A stretch of DNA of 64,000 bases from Allobogoriella alba (GTDB lineage Bacteria > Actinomycetota > Actinomycetes > Actinomycetales > Actinomycetaceae): positions 372,001 to 436,000 of the forward strand of contig NZ_JBHTCQ010000001.1 of the NCBI RefSeq assembly GCF_042665525.1, in the 5' to 3' direction. The stretch's first letter is position 1. Every line of letters begins with the position of its first letter. Both the position numbers and the translations under genes were made by a program. Positions 8,582 to 17,133 of the stretch are shown piece after piece. The notes below the pieces were generated by a model, which was given only the letters and a program-made list of their open reading frames with translations, made no database searches and was not told where the DNA came from.

Positions 8582-9147
8582 CGGTCCGTCTCCAACTCTG
8601 GCGCCTCCTGTGCCGCGATGCGTTGGCGAAGCCTGGATCGCAGCCGAGTCAGGCGCGTCTTGGCGGCGGCTTCGGTGAGCCCTAGCGTGCCGGCGGCCTC
8701 GGCGATGGTCATTCCCTCGAGGGTCAGGCCGAGCAGCTCGCGGTCGAGCGGGTTCGTCTCGGTCGCCAGAGCCTGCCGCACCTGCACGAGGTCGCTCGTA
8801 GCGTCGATGGCGCGGTCGGCAGGTGCGGTCGGCTCGGGTGGCGGCAGACGGTCCAGGAAGGCTCGAAAGCGTCGCCTCGACCGTGCCGCGTTCCGGTGCA
8901 CGTTCCTCGCCGTCGCCAGCAGCCACGGAAGCAGCGACCCGTCGTCGTTGAAGCGCACCGTGCGGCGCCGGCGCCAGAGCTCCCGGAACACGACAGCAGT
9001 GAGGTCTTCCGCATCCGCGCGGTCAGTCCCGACGGTGATGAGATAGCGATGGACGTGGTCGCGGTGCCGGTCCCAGACGATGCCGAAGTCGGCGGAAGCT
9101 CCGGCGCACACCCGCGCCCAGACCGCCTCGTCGTCGCCGTCGCCCAT
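8578..9147 (-). CDS. ECF-type RNA polymerase sigma factor
   Basis: 189-residue sigma-70 family factor of the extracytoplasmic-function group. Region 2 covers about residues 17-80 (HRYLITVGTDRADAEDLT, then VVFRELWRRRR) and region 4 about 125-180, with the helix-turn-helix MTIAEAAGTLGLTEAAAKTR. The open frame reaches 9372, but the upstream part is Pro/Ser/Ala-rich with no domain, so the ATG at 9147 is used. The stop overlaps the start of the one-TM partner gene. The stimulus is unknown; no target promoter was identified. Confidence 0.87.
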   Translation of the reverse strand: MGDGDDEAVWARVCAGASADFGIVWDRHRDHVHRYLITVGTDRADAEDLTAVVFRELWRRRRTVRFNDDGSLLPWLLATARNVHRNAARSRRRFRAFLDRLPPPEPTAPADRAIDATSDLVQVRQALATETNPLDRELLGLTLEGMTIAEAAGTLGLTEAAAKTRLTRLRSRLRQRIAAQEAPELETDR

Positions 9148-9529
9148 ACCTGCAAGTGTCCGCACACCACGCGGGGTAACAAGCTGGCGCGGACTCCCCG
9201 TCACGTGATCGGGTGATGACGCCGAAGCGGGTAGCGCGCCACGCCGGGGCAGCGATCCGGGTGTCATCTCTTCGAGGGTGAGGGCGGGGGCCTCGTCCGA
9301 CCGCGACGTGGCCGCCGTGAGGTCGTCCCGCAGGGGCCACACAGGTGTGGCGCTCGACTCGTCGGGCCCCACCGAGCGTCACAGCAGGTAGGGTGGCCGT
9401 ACTGGCCCGGGTGGTCTTGCCCCGGTCCTCGCGCAGCACTCCGATGCTGCGCCCTCGACATCGAGGCATGCTTCATCGATCCCGTCGCCGACGGGGCGGC
9501 ACGGCGAGACGCCGACCGAGAGATCTTCT
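9148..9529. other. Intergenic region, sigma factor / helicase
   Basis: About 380 bp between divergent genes. Both promoters must lie here, but no clear -35/-10 pair, riboswitch or operator was recognised. No coding potential beyond shadows was seen. DEAD-box helicase genes often have long regulated leaders, which may explain the size. Confidence 0.5.
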
Positions 9530-10876
9530 GTGACTTCTGCTGCTTCATCCAGCCGCTCTTCCCCTTCCTTCGCCGACCTCGGCGTTCCCTCCGACCTGCG
9601 CGCCGCCCTGACGGCGGCCGGCATCACCGACCCGACGCCGATCCAGGCCGCGACCTTGCCGGACTCCCTGGCCGGTCGTGACGTCCTCGGCCGCGGCCGG
9701 ACCGGCTCCGGAAAGACCCTGGCCTTCGGCATTCCCCTCATCGAGCGCCTGCGCCGCTCCGGCCGCCGGGCTCAGGCCCGCCGGCCCCGCGGCCTGGTGC
9801 TCGCCCCGACCCGTGAGCTCGCGGCCCAGATCGAGGCCGCACTAAAGCCGCTCGCCGACGCCGCCGGCCTGCGGACCTGCACCGTCTTCGGTGGCGTGGG
9901 CCAGCAGCCGCAGGTCGACGCGCTGCGCCGCGGCGTGGACCTGCTCATCGCCTGCCCGGGCCGGCTCGAGGACCTCATCGGTCAGGGCCACTGCTCGCTG
10001 GCCGACGTCGAGGTGACGGTGCTGGACGAGGCCGACCACATGGCCGACCTCGGGTTCCTGCCCGCCGTGCGCCGGTTGCTCGACGCCACCCCTCGCGGCG
10101 GCCAGCGCATGCTGTTCTCCGCCACCCTCGACGGCGCGATCGACGTCCTGGTCAAGCGGTTCCTGTCCCGGCCACGGGTCCACCAGGCGGACTCCGCCCA
10201 GTCCCCGGTGGTGGCGATGGACCACCACGTGCTCACGATCTCCCGCGACCTGCGGCTGCCGGTGCTGATCGACCTGACCAGCGCCCCCGGCCGCACGGTG
10301 GTGTTCACCCGGACCAAGCACGGCGCCAAGGCCCTCGCCCGAAAGCTCAACGGCAACGGTGTGCCGGCCGTCGAGCTGCACGGCAACCTGAGCCAGGGCG
10401 CGCGGACCCGGAACCTCGACGCGTTCCACAGCGGCGCCGCGACCACGCTGGTGGCCACCGACATCGCCGCCCGCGGCATCCACGTCGACGACATCTCGCT
10501 CGTCGTCCACGCCGACCCGCCCGCCGAGCACAAGGCGTACCTGCACCGCTCGGGCCGCACGGCCCGCGCCGGCGCGGCCGGCACGGTGGTCACCCTCGCC
10601 ACCCCGGACCAGTCCCGGGAGGTGCGCAGCCTGACCCGGGCGGCCGGCATCAAGCCGACCACCACCGCCGTGGACACCGCCGAGCACCCCGTGCTGCACC
10701 GGCTCGCCCCGGGTGAGCGGTCGCGGCCCGGTGGCTGGGTGGCCCCGACGGCTCACCAGCCGAGCCAGTCCGGCCAGGCCGGTCCGGCGTCCGGTACGTC
10801 CCGCCCGTCGGGACGCCGCCGGGGCCGGCCCCGTCGTCGCGGCCGTGCGCCGGCGGCGCGCGTCCGGCACGCCTGA
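9530..10876 (+). CDS. DEAD-box ATP-dependent RNA helicase
   Basis: 448-residue RNA helicase of the RhlE/CsdA type, unwinding RNA duplexes in ribosome assembly or mRNA turnover. All core motifs are present: Q motif PTPIQ near 36, motif I GRTGSGKT (56-63), PTREL near 93, the DEAD box at 166-169, SAT (197-199), and motif VI HRSGRTARAG (339-348). After about residue 385 comes a low-complexity tail rich in Arg, Gly and Pro, typical for RNA binding and not conserved. The GTG start has a GAGAG site about 7 bases upstream. Confidence 0.95.
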   Translation: MTSAASSSRSSPSFADLGVPSDLRAALTAAGITDPTPIQAATLPDSLAGRDVLGRGRTGSGKTLAFGIPLIERLRRSGRRAQARRPRGLVLAPTRELAAQIEAALKPLADAAGLRTCTVFGGVGQQPQVDALRRGVDLLIACPGRLEDLIGQGHCSLADVEVTVLDEADHMADLGFLPAVRRLLDATPRGGQRMLFSATLDGAIDVLVKRFLSRPRVHQADSAQSPVVAMDHHVLTISRDLRLPVLIDLTSAPGRTVVFTRTKHGAKALARKLNGNGVPAVELHGNLSQGARTRNLDAFHSGAATTLVATDIAARGIHVDDISLVVHADPPAEHKAYLHRSGRTARAGAAGTVVTLATPDQSREVRSLTRAAGIKPTTTAVDTAEHPVLHRLAPGERSRPGGWVAPTAHQPSQSGQAGPASGTSRPSGRRRGRPRRRGRAPAARVRHA

Positions 10877-10916
10877 TCGGCCTCGGGGGATACGGGGCTA
10901 AGCCGGCACCGCCGGT

Positions 10917-10938
10917 GTTCACCGACTGTTCCATTCGC
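10917..10938 (+). promoter_or_regulatory. PHO-box-like direct repeat
   Basis: Two 11-bp units starting GTTCACC and GTTCCAT with exact 11-bp period, about 80 bp upstream of the phnD-like gene. Actinobacterial PhoP sites are 11-bp direct repeats with core GTTCACC; the first unit matches fully and the second keeps GTTC. It suggests induction of the downstream operon by phosphate starvation. Confidence 0.5.
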
Positions 10939-11016
10939 AGTACGCCAGTCTCGTAATTCGTCGTCACCTTCGGGCGATTCACTTCCGGTGTTCCCGCACC
11001 CCCGGAAGGAACTCCC

Positions 11017-11931
11017 ATGCGACGACCCGCCCTCCTCGCCGCCGGCACCCTCGGCCTGATCAGCGTTCTCGCCGTCAGCGCGTGCCAACCCGCCACGTCC
11101 GACGCCGCCGACCAGCCCGATGCCGACGCCCCGATCACCTTCGCCACCACACCCCTCGGCGACGACCCGACCGCCGCCAACCCGATCGACGCCTTCGCCG
11201 AGGTCCTCTCCGAGGAGACCGGCCGCGAGGTCGAGATCCGCGATGTTCCCGACTACCTGAGCGTGGTCGAGGCGATCCGCTCGGACCACGTGGACATCGG
11301 CATCATGAGCGGCTTTCCCTCGGCGCTGGCCGTGAACACCGGCGAGGTCGACGCGCTGGCCGCCTGGCCGGGCAACGACGATCCGGTCTCTACCTGCCTG
11401 GTACTCGCGGACTCCCCCGTCCAGAGCCTGGAGGACCTCCGCGGCGGGACGATCGCGTTCGCGGACCAGGCCTCCAGCTCCGGCTACTTCATGCCGGTGC
11501 ACATGCTCCACGAGGCCGGCCTGGAGCAGGGCACGGACTACGAGCCCCTGTTCGCCGGTGGCCACGACGGCAGCTTCGTGGCGCTCGAGCAGGGCCAGGT
11601 CGACGCCGCGTGCACCTCGACGCTCTTCCCGAGCATGACCGGGACGGACATGTTCCCGTTCGAGGAGGGCGAGACCCGCTCGGTCGGTGAGAGCGAGCCG
11701 ATGGCGATCCAGATGTCGATCCTGTCCCGCCAGTCGCTCGACGAGGAGACCAGGACGCTGATCCAGGACGCGCTGCCGCAGGTCTTCTCCGAGGAGAACG
11801 CCGAGGAGCTCGGTGTCCTCGCCGAGGGAACGCTGGGTGTGGAGCTCATGCTCGACCCCGAGCCGGCCGTGTACCAGCCGTTCGTCGACATCGCGGCGAT
11901 CGCTGACGTCGACCTCTCGGACCTGGGCTGA
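11017..11931 (+). CDS. phnD: PhnD-like phosphonate/phosphite-binding lipoprotein
   Basis: 304-residue extracytoplasmic binding protein of an ABC importer. It has a signal peptide with lipobox AVSAC (lipid-attached Cys23), then the PhnD fold: FATTPLGDDPTAANP, YLSVVEAIRSDHVDIGIMSG, and ASSSGYFMPV, the segment that binds the phosphonate or phosphite oxyanion in this family. AAGGA precedes the ATG. Its TGA overlaps the ATG of the ATPase gene (TGATG). With the ATPase and permease it forms a full importer for phosphonate, phosphite or a phosphate ester; the ligand is unknown. Confidence 0.9.
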   Translation: MRRPALLAAGTLGLISVLAVSACQPATSDAADQPDADAPITFATTPLGDDPTAANPIDAFAEVLSEETGREVEIRDVPDYLSVVEAIRSDHVDIGIMSGFPSALAVNTGEVDALAAWPGNDDPVSTCLVLADSPVQSLEDLRGGTIAFADQASSSGYFMPVHMLHEAGLEQGTDYEPLFAGGHDGSFVALEQGQVDAACTSTLFPSMTGTDMFPFEEGETRSVGESEPMAIQMSILSRQSLDEETRTLIQDALPQVFSEENAEELGVLAEGTLGVELMLDPEPAVYQPFVDIAAIADVDLSDLG

Positions 11932-12029
11932 TGACGAGCGCGAGGCGGAGCGCAGGGGCGAGGAACGAGCCCCTGCCGCAGCCGGAGCGCGAGGAATCAG
12001 CCCCTCGAACCCAGCTGATGACGAGCGCG
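11927..12029 (+). repeat. Direct repeat bounding an 87-bp in-frame insert
   Basis: The 16-base sequence GCTGATGACGAGCGCG occurs at 11927-11942 and 12014-12029, exactly 87 bp apart, so the reading frame is kept. The segment between is rich in GAGCGAGGAACGAGC-like sequence and holds an 8-bp inverted repeat, GCAGGGGC with GCCCCTGC. It looks like a short repetitive element inserted at the phnD/phnC junction with target duplication, or a tandem duplication. Confidence 0.6.
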
Positions 12030-12833
12030 CGCACAGCCTCCGCTCGCTCGGCCACGACGGCGGACGGCTCGCCGGTGGTCCTGGTCCGGGATCTGAAGGT
12101 CGCCTACGGCGACACCCCCGTGCTCGACGGCGTCGACCTGGACCTGGCAGCCGGCGAGACCGTCGCGCTGCTCGGCGCCTCGGGGTCCGGCAAGTCCACC
12201 CTCATGAAGGCCCTCACCGGCTTCGCCCCGATCACCGGCGGCACGGCGCACGTGGCCGGGCACGACGTCCCGAACCTCGCCCGCGGCGAGCTGCGGCACC
12301 TGCGCGCCGACGTCGGGCAGGTCTTCCAGCAGTTCAACCTGGTCCCGCGGCTGAGCGTGCTCACCAACGTGCTCACCGGCGCGCTGCACGCGGCGGGGCC
12401 CATCAACCTGGTGGGTGGGTTCCGCAGCGAGCACCGCCGCCTCGCCATGCACTACCTGGACCGAGTCGGGATCGCGCACAAGGCCACCGACCAGGCCCGC
12501 ACCCTCAGCGGCGGGCAGCAGCAGCGGGTAGCGATCGCCCGGGCCCTCATGCAGCAGCCGCGCGTGATCCTCGCGGACGAGCCGGTCGCCTCGCTCGACC
12601 CGCGGCTGGCCGACGAGGTCCTCGAGCTGCTGCGCGGCATCGCGCGGGACGACGGCATCCCGGTGCTGGTGAGCCTGCACGTGCTGCCGCTCGCCCTGAC
12701 GCACAGCGACCGCATCGTCGGACTCCGGAACGGCCAGGTGCTCGTCACCGGCCGCACGACGGCGCTGCGACGAGAGGACCTGTCGGTGCTGTACGACGAC
12801 GCGGAGGAGGCCGGCGATGACAGCGACGACTGA
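11931..12833 (+). CDS. phnC: PhnC-like ABC transporter ATPase
   Basis: 300-residue ATPase of the phosphonate-type importer. Walker A GASGSGKST is at 82-90, followed by a Q-loop (FQQFNLV), the signature LSGGQQQR and Walker B ILADEPVASLD, then the switch His in SLHVL. The first 29 residues are unlike other PhnC proteins and are encoded by the 87-bp insert; a second ATG at 12018 in an identical context would give the ordinary 271-residue form. The start at 11931 is given because it is coupled to the phnD stop. Confidence 0.9.
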   Translation: MTSARRSAGARNEPLPQPEREESAPRTQLMTSARTASARSATTADGSPVVLVRDLKVAYGDTPVLDGVDLDLAAGETVALLGASGSGKSTLMKALTGFAPITGGTAHVAGHDVPNLARGELRHLRADVGQVFQQFNLVPRLSVLTNVLTGALHAAGPINLVGGFRSEHRRLAMHYLDRVGIAHKATDQARTLSGGQQQRVAIARALMQQPRVILADEPVASLDPRLADEVLELLRGIARDDGIPVLVSLHVLPLALTHSDRIVGLRNGQVLVTGRTTALRREDLSVLYDDAEEAGDDSDD

Positions 12834-13671
12834 CCGCCCACCCACCCGCCGGCCCGCGGCGGAGCAGAAGCCCCACCTCGACCCGCGTGAGCGCGACCGG
12901 CTCGAGCGAGCCTTCTCCGTGCCGCGGGCCCGGTTCCTGCTCGGCATCCCCGTGGCGGTGGTGGTGCTCCTGTGGTCCTTCCAGGGGGCGGAGTTCAACT
13001 TCGCCAAGCTGGGTGAGGGCTCGACGAACATGGTGGAGTTCCTCGGCAGGCTCTTCCCGCCGAACTTCGCGAAGCTCGGCACCATCGTCGCCCTGCTGAT
13101 CGAGACGCTGCAGATGGCGATCGTCGGGACCGTGCTCGGCGCGGTCCTCTCCCTGGTCGTCGCCTTCGGCGCCGCGTCGAACATCGCGCCGCGGTGGCTG
13201 TACTACCCGTCGCGGTGGGTCATGAACGTCATCCGTTCGGTGCCGGACCTGGTCTTCGCCCTCATGTTCGTCTCCGCCGTGGGGCTCGGGCCGTTCGCCG
13301 GCATCCTCGCCATGACGCTCGGCTCGATCGGGTCGATCGGCAAGGTGTACGCCGAGGCGATGGAGGCTGTGGATCGCGGGACCGTCGTCGCCATCGAGGC
13401 GGTCGGCGCCTCGAAGCGCCAGGTCATCCACTACGGCGTGCTCCCGCAGGCGGCGCCGCTGCTCGTCTCCTACACCCTGCTCCTCTTCGAGGGGAACGTC
13501 CGCGGCGCGACCATCCTCGGCCTCGTGGGAGCCGGCGGCATCGGCCTCGAGCTGACCACCGCCATGCGCATGTACGACTACGGACACCTGAGCGCGATCA
13601 TCATCTGCATCGTCGTGCTCGTGACGCTCATCGACCAGGGCAGCGCGCTCATCCGTCGGAGGATCACATGA
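12817..13671 (+). CDS. phnE: PhnE-like ABC transporter permease
   Basis: 284-residue inner-membrane permease with about six hydrophobic segments. The cytoplasmic EAA-type loop that contacts the ATPase is visible as EAVGASKRQVIHYGVLPQA, and SVPDLVFALMFV is typical of PhnE. Its start overlaps the ATPase gene by 17 bp and its stop overlaps the phosphatase start (ATGA). It completes the phnDCE importer. Confidence 0.92.
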   Translation: MTATTDRPPTRRPAAEQKPHLDPRERDRLERAFSVPRARFLLGIPVAVVVLLWSFQGAEFNFAKLGEGSTNMVEFLGRLFPPNFAKLGTIVALLIETLQMAIVGTVLGAVLSLVVAFGAASNIAPRWLYYPSRWVMNVIRSVPDLVFALMFVSAVGLGPFAGILAMTLGSIGSIGKVYAEAMEAVDRGTVVAIEAVGASKRQVIHYGVLPQAAPLLVSYTLLLFEGNVRGATILGLVGAGGIGLELTTAMRMYDYGHLSAIIICIVVLVTLIDQGSALIRRRIT

Positions 13672-14429
13672 CCACGACCACCACCGTCCAGCTGTCCGCA
13701 CCGGTCAACCTGCGCGACCTCGGCGGCATCCCGATCGCCGGCGGGGTCCTGCGGGAGGGGTTCGCGATCCGGGTGGACGACCTCTCGACCGTCACGGAGG
13801 AGGTGGCTGCCACCCTCGTGGCGGGCGGCCTGCGCAGCGTGATCGACCTGCGCTCCCGCGAGGAGGTCGCCCTCACCGGGCGCGGCCCGCTCGCCCAGCA
13901 CCCCGTGGCCTACCACCACATCCCGCTCATGGTGAGCCTCGACGTCGCCCTGACCGAGGACGACGGCCTGGGCACCGACCACACCACGTTCGGCGAGGGC
14001 TACGCGCGGCTCGTCGAGCGCGCCGCGCCGCAGCTGGTCACGGCGCTGGCCGTCATCGCGCTCTCCCCCGGTGCGACCGCGTTCCACTGTGCGGCGGGCA
14101 AGGACCGGACGGGCGTGCTGGCCGCGTCGCTGCTCCTGGCGCTGGGGGCGAGCGACGAGGATGTGGTCGCGGACTACGCGCTGACGGGCCGCAACATCGA
14201 CGCCATCATGACCCGGCTCCGGCCGACCATGGGCGTGCTGATGGCGCGCGCCGGCCTCGACCTCGACGCGATGGCCGCCGCCGCGACCGGCGCCGACTTC
14301 TCCGACGAGGCGATGCGCACGATGATCACGAGCCTGCGCATCCGCCACGGCGATCCGCTGGCTCCGCTGCGGGCCGCTGGCCTGGGTGACGAGCTCACGG
14401 CGATGTTGCGGGGGAGGGCGCTCGCATGA
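13668..14429 (+). CDS. Tyrosine-type phosphatase (CX5R family)
   Basis: 253-residue phosphatase of the Y_phosphatase3 / dual-specificity group. N-terminal NLRDLGG (14-20) and DLRS (60-63) are family hallmarks, and the P-loop HCAAGKDRTG (140-149) carries nucleophile Cys141 and Arg147. The open frame extends 5' into phnE, but the ATG at 13668 overlaps the phnE stop (ATGA) and begins the homologous part. Within a phosphonate/phosphate-ester importer operon it may release phosphate from the imported compound rather than act on protein tyrosine. That role is inference. Confidence 0.87.
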   Translation: MTTTTTVQLSAPVNLRDLGGIPIAGGVLREGFAIRVDDLSTVTEEVAATLVAGGLRSVIDLRSREEVALTGRGPLAQHPVAYHHIPLMVSLDVALTEDDGLGTDHTTFGEGYARLVERAAPQLVTALAVIALSPGATAFHCAAGKDRTGVLAASLLLALGASDEDVVADYALTGRNIDAIMTRLRPTMGVLMARAGLDLDAMAAAATGADFSDEAMRTMITSLRIRHGDPLAPLRAAGLGDELTAMLRGRALA

Positions 14430-15043
14430 TCGCCGCGGCCCCGGACCACGAGGACCGTGCTGGAAGGGGCCCGGGACGGCCGCGGGTCGAAGGGCTCGAC
14501 GACCGGATCCTCGCGGCGACGCTCGAGCTCCTCGACGCCGGGGAGCAGGTGACCGTCACACGGATCGTCCAGCTCAGCCGGGTGAGTCGTGCCGCGCTCT
14601 ACCGGCGCTGGCCCTCGGTCACGGACCTGGTCGCGGCCGCACTCGACCAGGGCCGGACGTCCATGGTCGTCCCGACGGACGGGAACCTGCGCGAGGCGGT
14701 GCTCACCTCCTTCCTCGGCGGCGCCGACACCGTGCGCACCACCTACCGCGAGGAACGGATCCGGCAGCGGCTGCGCCTCGCCCTGTCCGACCGCGCACTC
14801 CAGCAGGCCTACTGGTCCTCGCACGTCTCACGCCGACGGGTGCCCGTCGAGAACGCGCTGCGGGTCGGCATCGAGCGGGGCGAGCTCCGCGACGACGTCG
14901 ACATCGCGGCCTGCTTCGACCTCATGGCCGGCGTCTTCTACTACCAGCTGGTCGTGCGCGGTGCCGGCCTCGACGAGCCCGGCACGGTGGCTCGCTGCCG
15001 CGCGGCCCTCGACGTCGTCTGGCGAGGCATGGCCGTGCGATAG
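14426..15043 (+). CDS. TetR-family regulator
   Basis: 205-residue repressor. The N-terminal HTH covers about residues 25-70 (TVTRIVQLSRVSRAALYRRW); the remaining helical domain would bind a ligand and dimerise. It starts in an ATGA overlap with the phosphatase stop and is the last gene of the phnDCE-phosphatase operon, so it probably controls that operon in addition to any Pho control. It ends one base before the convergent channel gene's end. Confidence 0.85.
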   Translation: MIAAAPDHEDRAGRGPGRPRVEGLDDRILAATLELLDAGEQVTVTRIVQLSRVSRAALYRRWPSVTDLVAAALDQGRTSMVVPTDGNLREAVLTSFLGGADTVRTTYREERIRQRLRLALSDRALQQAYWSSHVSRRRVPVENALRVGIERGELRDDVDIAACFDLMAGVFYYQLVVRGAGLDEPGTVARCRAALDVVWRGMAVR

Positions 15044-15044
15044 C

Positions 15045-15992
15045 TCAGCCCTGCTTCGCGGCTCCTCCGTCGATCGTGGGCAGCACCGGGATCGCGATGC
15101 GGATGCCCTCCTTGTCGAAGCGGTCCTTCAGGTGGGCCCGGACGGCCCGCTCGACCGCGAACTGCGCCCCCGGCTTCGTCTTGATCATGACCCGCATCGT
15201 CACCGCACCGTTCCCGATGCCGACGACGCCGGCGAGGACCGGCTTCTCCAGCAGGTCCGTCCCGTGCTCCGACTCGGTGGCGAACTCCTCGAGGCTGTTC
15301 TCCATGACCTCGGTGGCCTGCGGGACGTTGACCGAGTAGTCGAGCGGGATCTCGATCAGGGCGCGCGACCAGTCCTGGCTCATGTTGCACACGCGCAGGA
15401 TCTCGCCGTTGCGCACGTACCAGAGGTTGCCGTTGAGGTCGCGGATCTTGGTGATCCGCATCGTCATCGCCTCGACGGTGCCGATCGCGTCACCGACGTC
15501 GACGGAGTCGCCGACGCCGAACTGGTCCTCGCTCATGAGGAAGAGTCCGGAGAGGAAGTCCTGCACGAGGCTCTGCGCACCGAACCCGATGGCCAGGCCC
15601 AGCACGCCCGCGCTTGCCAGCACGGGGCCGAGGTTGATCCCGAACTCGCTGAGGACCATCAGGAACGCCACGCCGAAGATGACGAACGAGGCGATGCTGC
15701 GCAGCACGGACCCGATCGTCTGCGCGCGCTGCTCCTGCCGCTTCTGGCGCGCGGCCTCGTCCCCCGAGGCCCTCATGACCAGGCGGCTGGCATTGAACCT
15801 CGCCCGGTCGAGCTTCCGGTGGGAGCGGACGATGTTGTCGACCATCCGCACGATGACCCGGCCGAGGACGCCGCGGGCCAGCAGCGCCACCAGGATGATG
15901 ACGACGACGTTGATGAGTGCGGAGAACATGTCGCCGGTTCGCGAGGTGAACCACTCGACGACGGGTCCGGCCTGCGTGAAGATGCCCGACAC
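15045..15992 (-). CDS. MscS-type mechanosensitive channel
   Basis: 315-residue small-conductance mechanosensitive channel that opens on hypo-osmotic stress. Three N-terminal membrane segments are followed by the pore helix and LGLAIGFGAQSLVQDFLSG, the conserved TM3/beta junction, then the beta domain (VGDAIGTVE) and the alpha/beta vestibule. A GTG at 15992 is taken as start because AAGGA lies 8 bases upstream; the longer frame to 16052 adds a polar arginine-rich stretch with no ribosome site. Confidence 0.92.
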   Translation of the reverse strand: MSGIFTQAGPVVEWFTSRTGDMFSALINVVVIILVALLARGVLGRVIVRMVDNIVRSHRKLDRARFNASRLVMRASGDEAARQKRQEQRAQTIGSVLRSIASFVIFGVAFLMVLSEFGINLGPVLASAGVLGLAIGFGAQSLVQDFLSGLFLMSEDQFGVGDSVDVGDAIGTVEAMTMRITKIRDLNGNLWYVRNGEILRVCNMSQDWSRALIEIPLDYSVNVPQATEVMENSLEEFATESEHGTDLLEKPVLAGVVGIGNGAVTMRVMIKTKPGAQFAVERAVRAHLKDRFDKEGIRIAIPVLPTIDGGAAKQG

Positions 15993-16103
15993 AGATGATC
16001 CTTCCGTTGTCTCTGCGTGCCAGCGTCTCAACCCCGGAGCCCGCCGTGCCAACCATGAGCGGCATGTCGTTCGTCACGCCGACCGGCACGGTGCACCGAC
16101 GTA

Positions 16104-16144
16104 CGGCGGCGGCCCGCGACATCACCGGTCACGGGCCGCCGCCG
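16104..16144 (-). terminator. Terminator of the NlpC/P60 gene
   Basis: Perfect 13-bp inverted repeat, CGGCGGCGGCCCG and its complement, with a 15-base loop, starting 8 bp after the hydrolase stop. No strong T-run follows on the minus strand, as usual in high-GC actinomycetes. Confidence 0.65.
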
Positions 16145-16151
16145 ACGTGAG

Positions 16152-16874
16152 TCAGCCCACCCGGACGAAGACCGAGTTCTCGTCGTAGATGGGGCGCTCG
16201 GACAGCGGCTCGCCCGGGGCGTACGCCGCGATGTAGTTGCCGTCACCCGAGTAGATGCCGACGTGGCCGGGCGACCACACGAGGTCACCGGGCTGGGCCT
16301 CGCTCTCGGAGACCTGGGTGCCCGCGTAGAGCTGGTCGTCCGTGGTGCGCGGCAGCTCGATGCCGACCTGCGAGTAGACGTACTGCGTGAAGCCGGAGCA
16401 GTCGAAGCCGCCCGGCGTGCTGCCGCCGTAGACGTACGGCGTGCCGATGTACTGGCGGGCGATGTCGACGACCTCGCCGGTGGAGCTCTCGACGGTCCCG
16501 GTCTCCTCGACCGGCTCGCTGGTGCTCTCCGCGGAGGAGCCCGTCGACCCGCTGAGGGTCGCGCCGCCGGAGCCGTCCGGGATCGTCAGCTCGTCCCCGA
16601 CGTAGATGGTCGCCGAGGAGTCCAGGCCGTTCGCCTCGACGATCGCGTCGACGCTCGAGCCGTGCTCCGAGGCGATCTCGGACACGGTGTCCCCGGACTC
16701 GACCGTGTGGGTCGTGGTGGCCGAGGCGGTCGGCGCCCCGAGCGTGATGGCCAGGCCGGCGGTGGCTGCCGCCACCGTCCCCCGGCGCGCGAGGGTGCCG
16801 CCGGGCAGCGTGGACAGGAAGGTCTTCGGTCGGCCCGCCGCCCGGTGGCGTGCGTGCGTGGTGCGAAGGGTCAT
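16152..16874 (-). CDS. LysM-NlpC/P60 peptidoglycan hydrolase
   Basis: 240-residue secreted wall hydrolase cutting peptide stems. Order: signal peptide (about 1-52), LysM domain (THTVESGDTVSEIASEHG to VGDELTIPD), a Ser/Glu/Thr linker, and a C-terminal NlpC/P60 domain with catalytic Cys in GFDCSGFTQ and His in GHVGIY. Start at 16874 is chosen over the longer frame because AGGAG lies about 7 bases upstream and the signal peptide begins there. The leader carries a cyclic-di-AMP riboswitch. Confidence 0.95.
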   Translation of the reverse strand: MTLRTTHARHRAAGRPKTFLSTLPGGTLARRGTVAAATAGLAITLGAPTASATTTHTVESGDTVSEIASEHGSSVDAIVEANGLDSSATIYVGDELTIPDGSGGATLSGSTGSSAESTSEPVEETGTVESSTGEVVDIARQYIGTPYVYGGSTPGGFDCSGFTQYVYSQVGIELPRTTDDQLYAGTQVSESEAQPGDLVWSPGHVGIYSGDGNYIAAYAPGEPLSERPIYDENSVFVRVG

Positions 16875-16886
16875 GTGTTCTCTCCT

Positions 16887-16966
16887 GGCTGCCTGCGAGG
16901 TGGCGCGTCCCCGCCCCTGCCACGTGCTCCGTCGGGATCCGCGGGCGGCGGCAGGGTTCGGCAACC
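16887..16966 (-). ncRNA. ydaO-type cyclic-di-AMP riboswitch
   Basis: On the minus strand the leader has GGTTGCC followed by GAACCCTGCCG, later GGCAGGGGCGGGGAC, and ACCTCGCAGGCAGCC just before the ribosome site. These match the conserved blocks of the ydaO motif in actinobacterial wall-hydrolase leaders. GGTTGCC and GGCAGCC can pair as the closing P1 stem, and its 3' arm abuts the AGGAG site. Boundaries follow that stem; an outer extension is possible. In actinomycetes this switch usually turns off resuscitation and NlpC/P60 hydrolases when cyclic-di-AMP is high. Confidence 0.85.
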
Positions 16967-17133
16967 ACCCGCGCACTTCCCTGGAGGGATCGGGAAGCCC
17001 GTCGACGGTAACCATCACGTCGACTGGATGTCACATTTCGATAACAACGCAACGGTCGGGCGGTCGGCGTTGTGTGTCACAAGGCCCGATGCGCGCTCGT
17101 CATGGTGGTGAGACCCTGTGCAAGGAGGACCCC

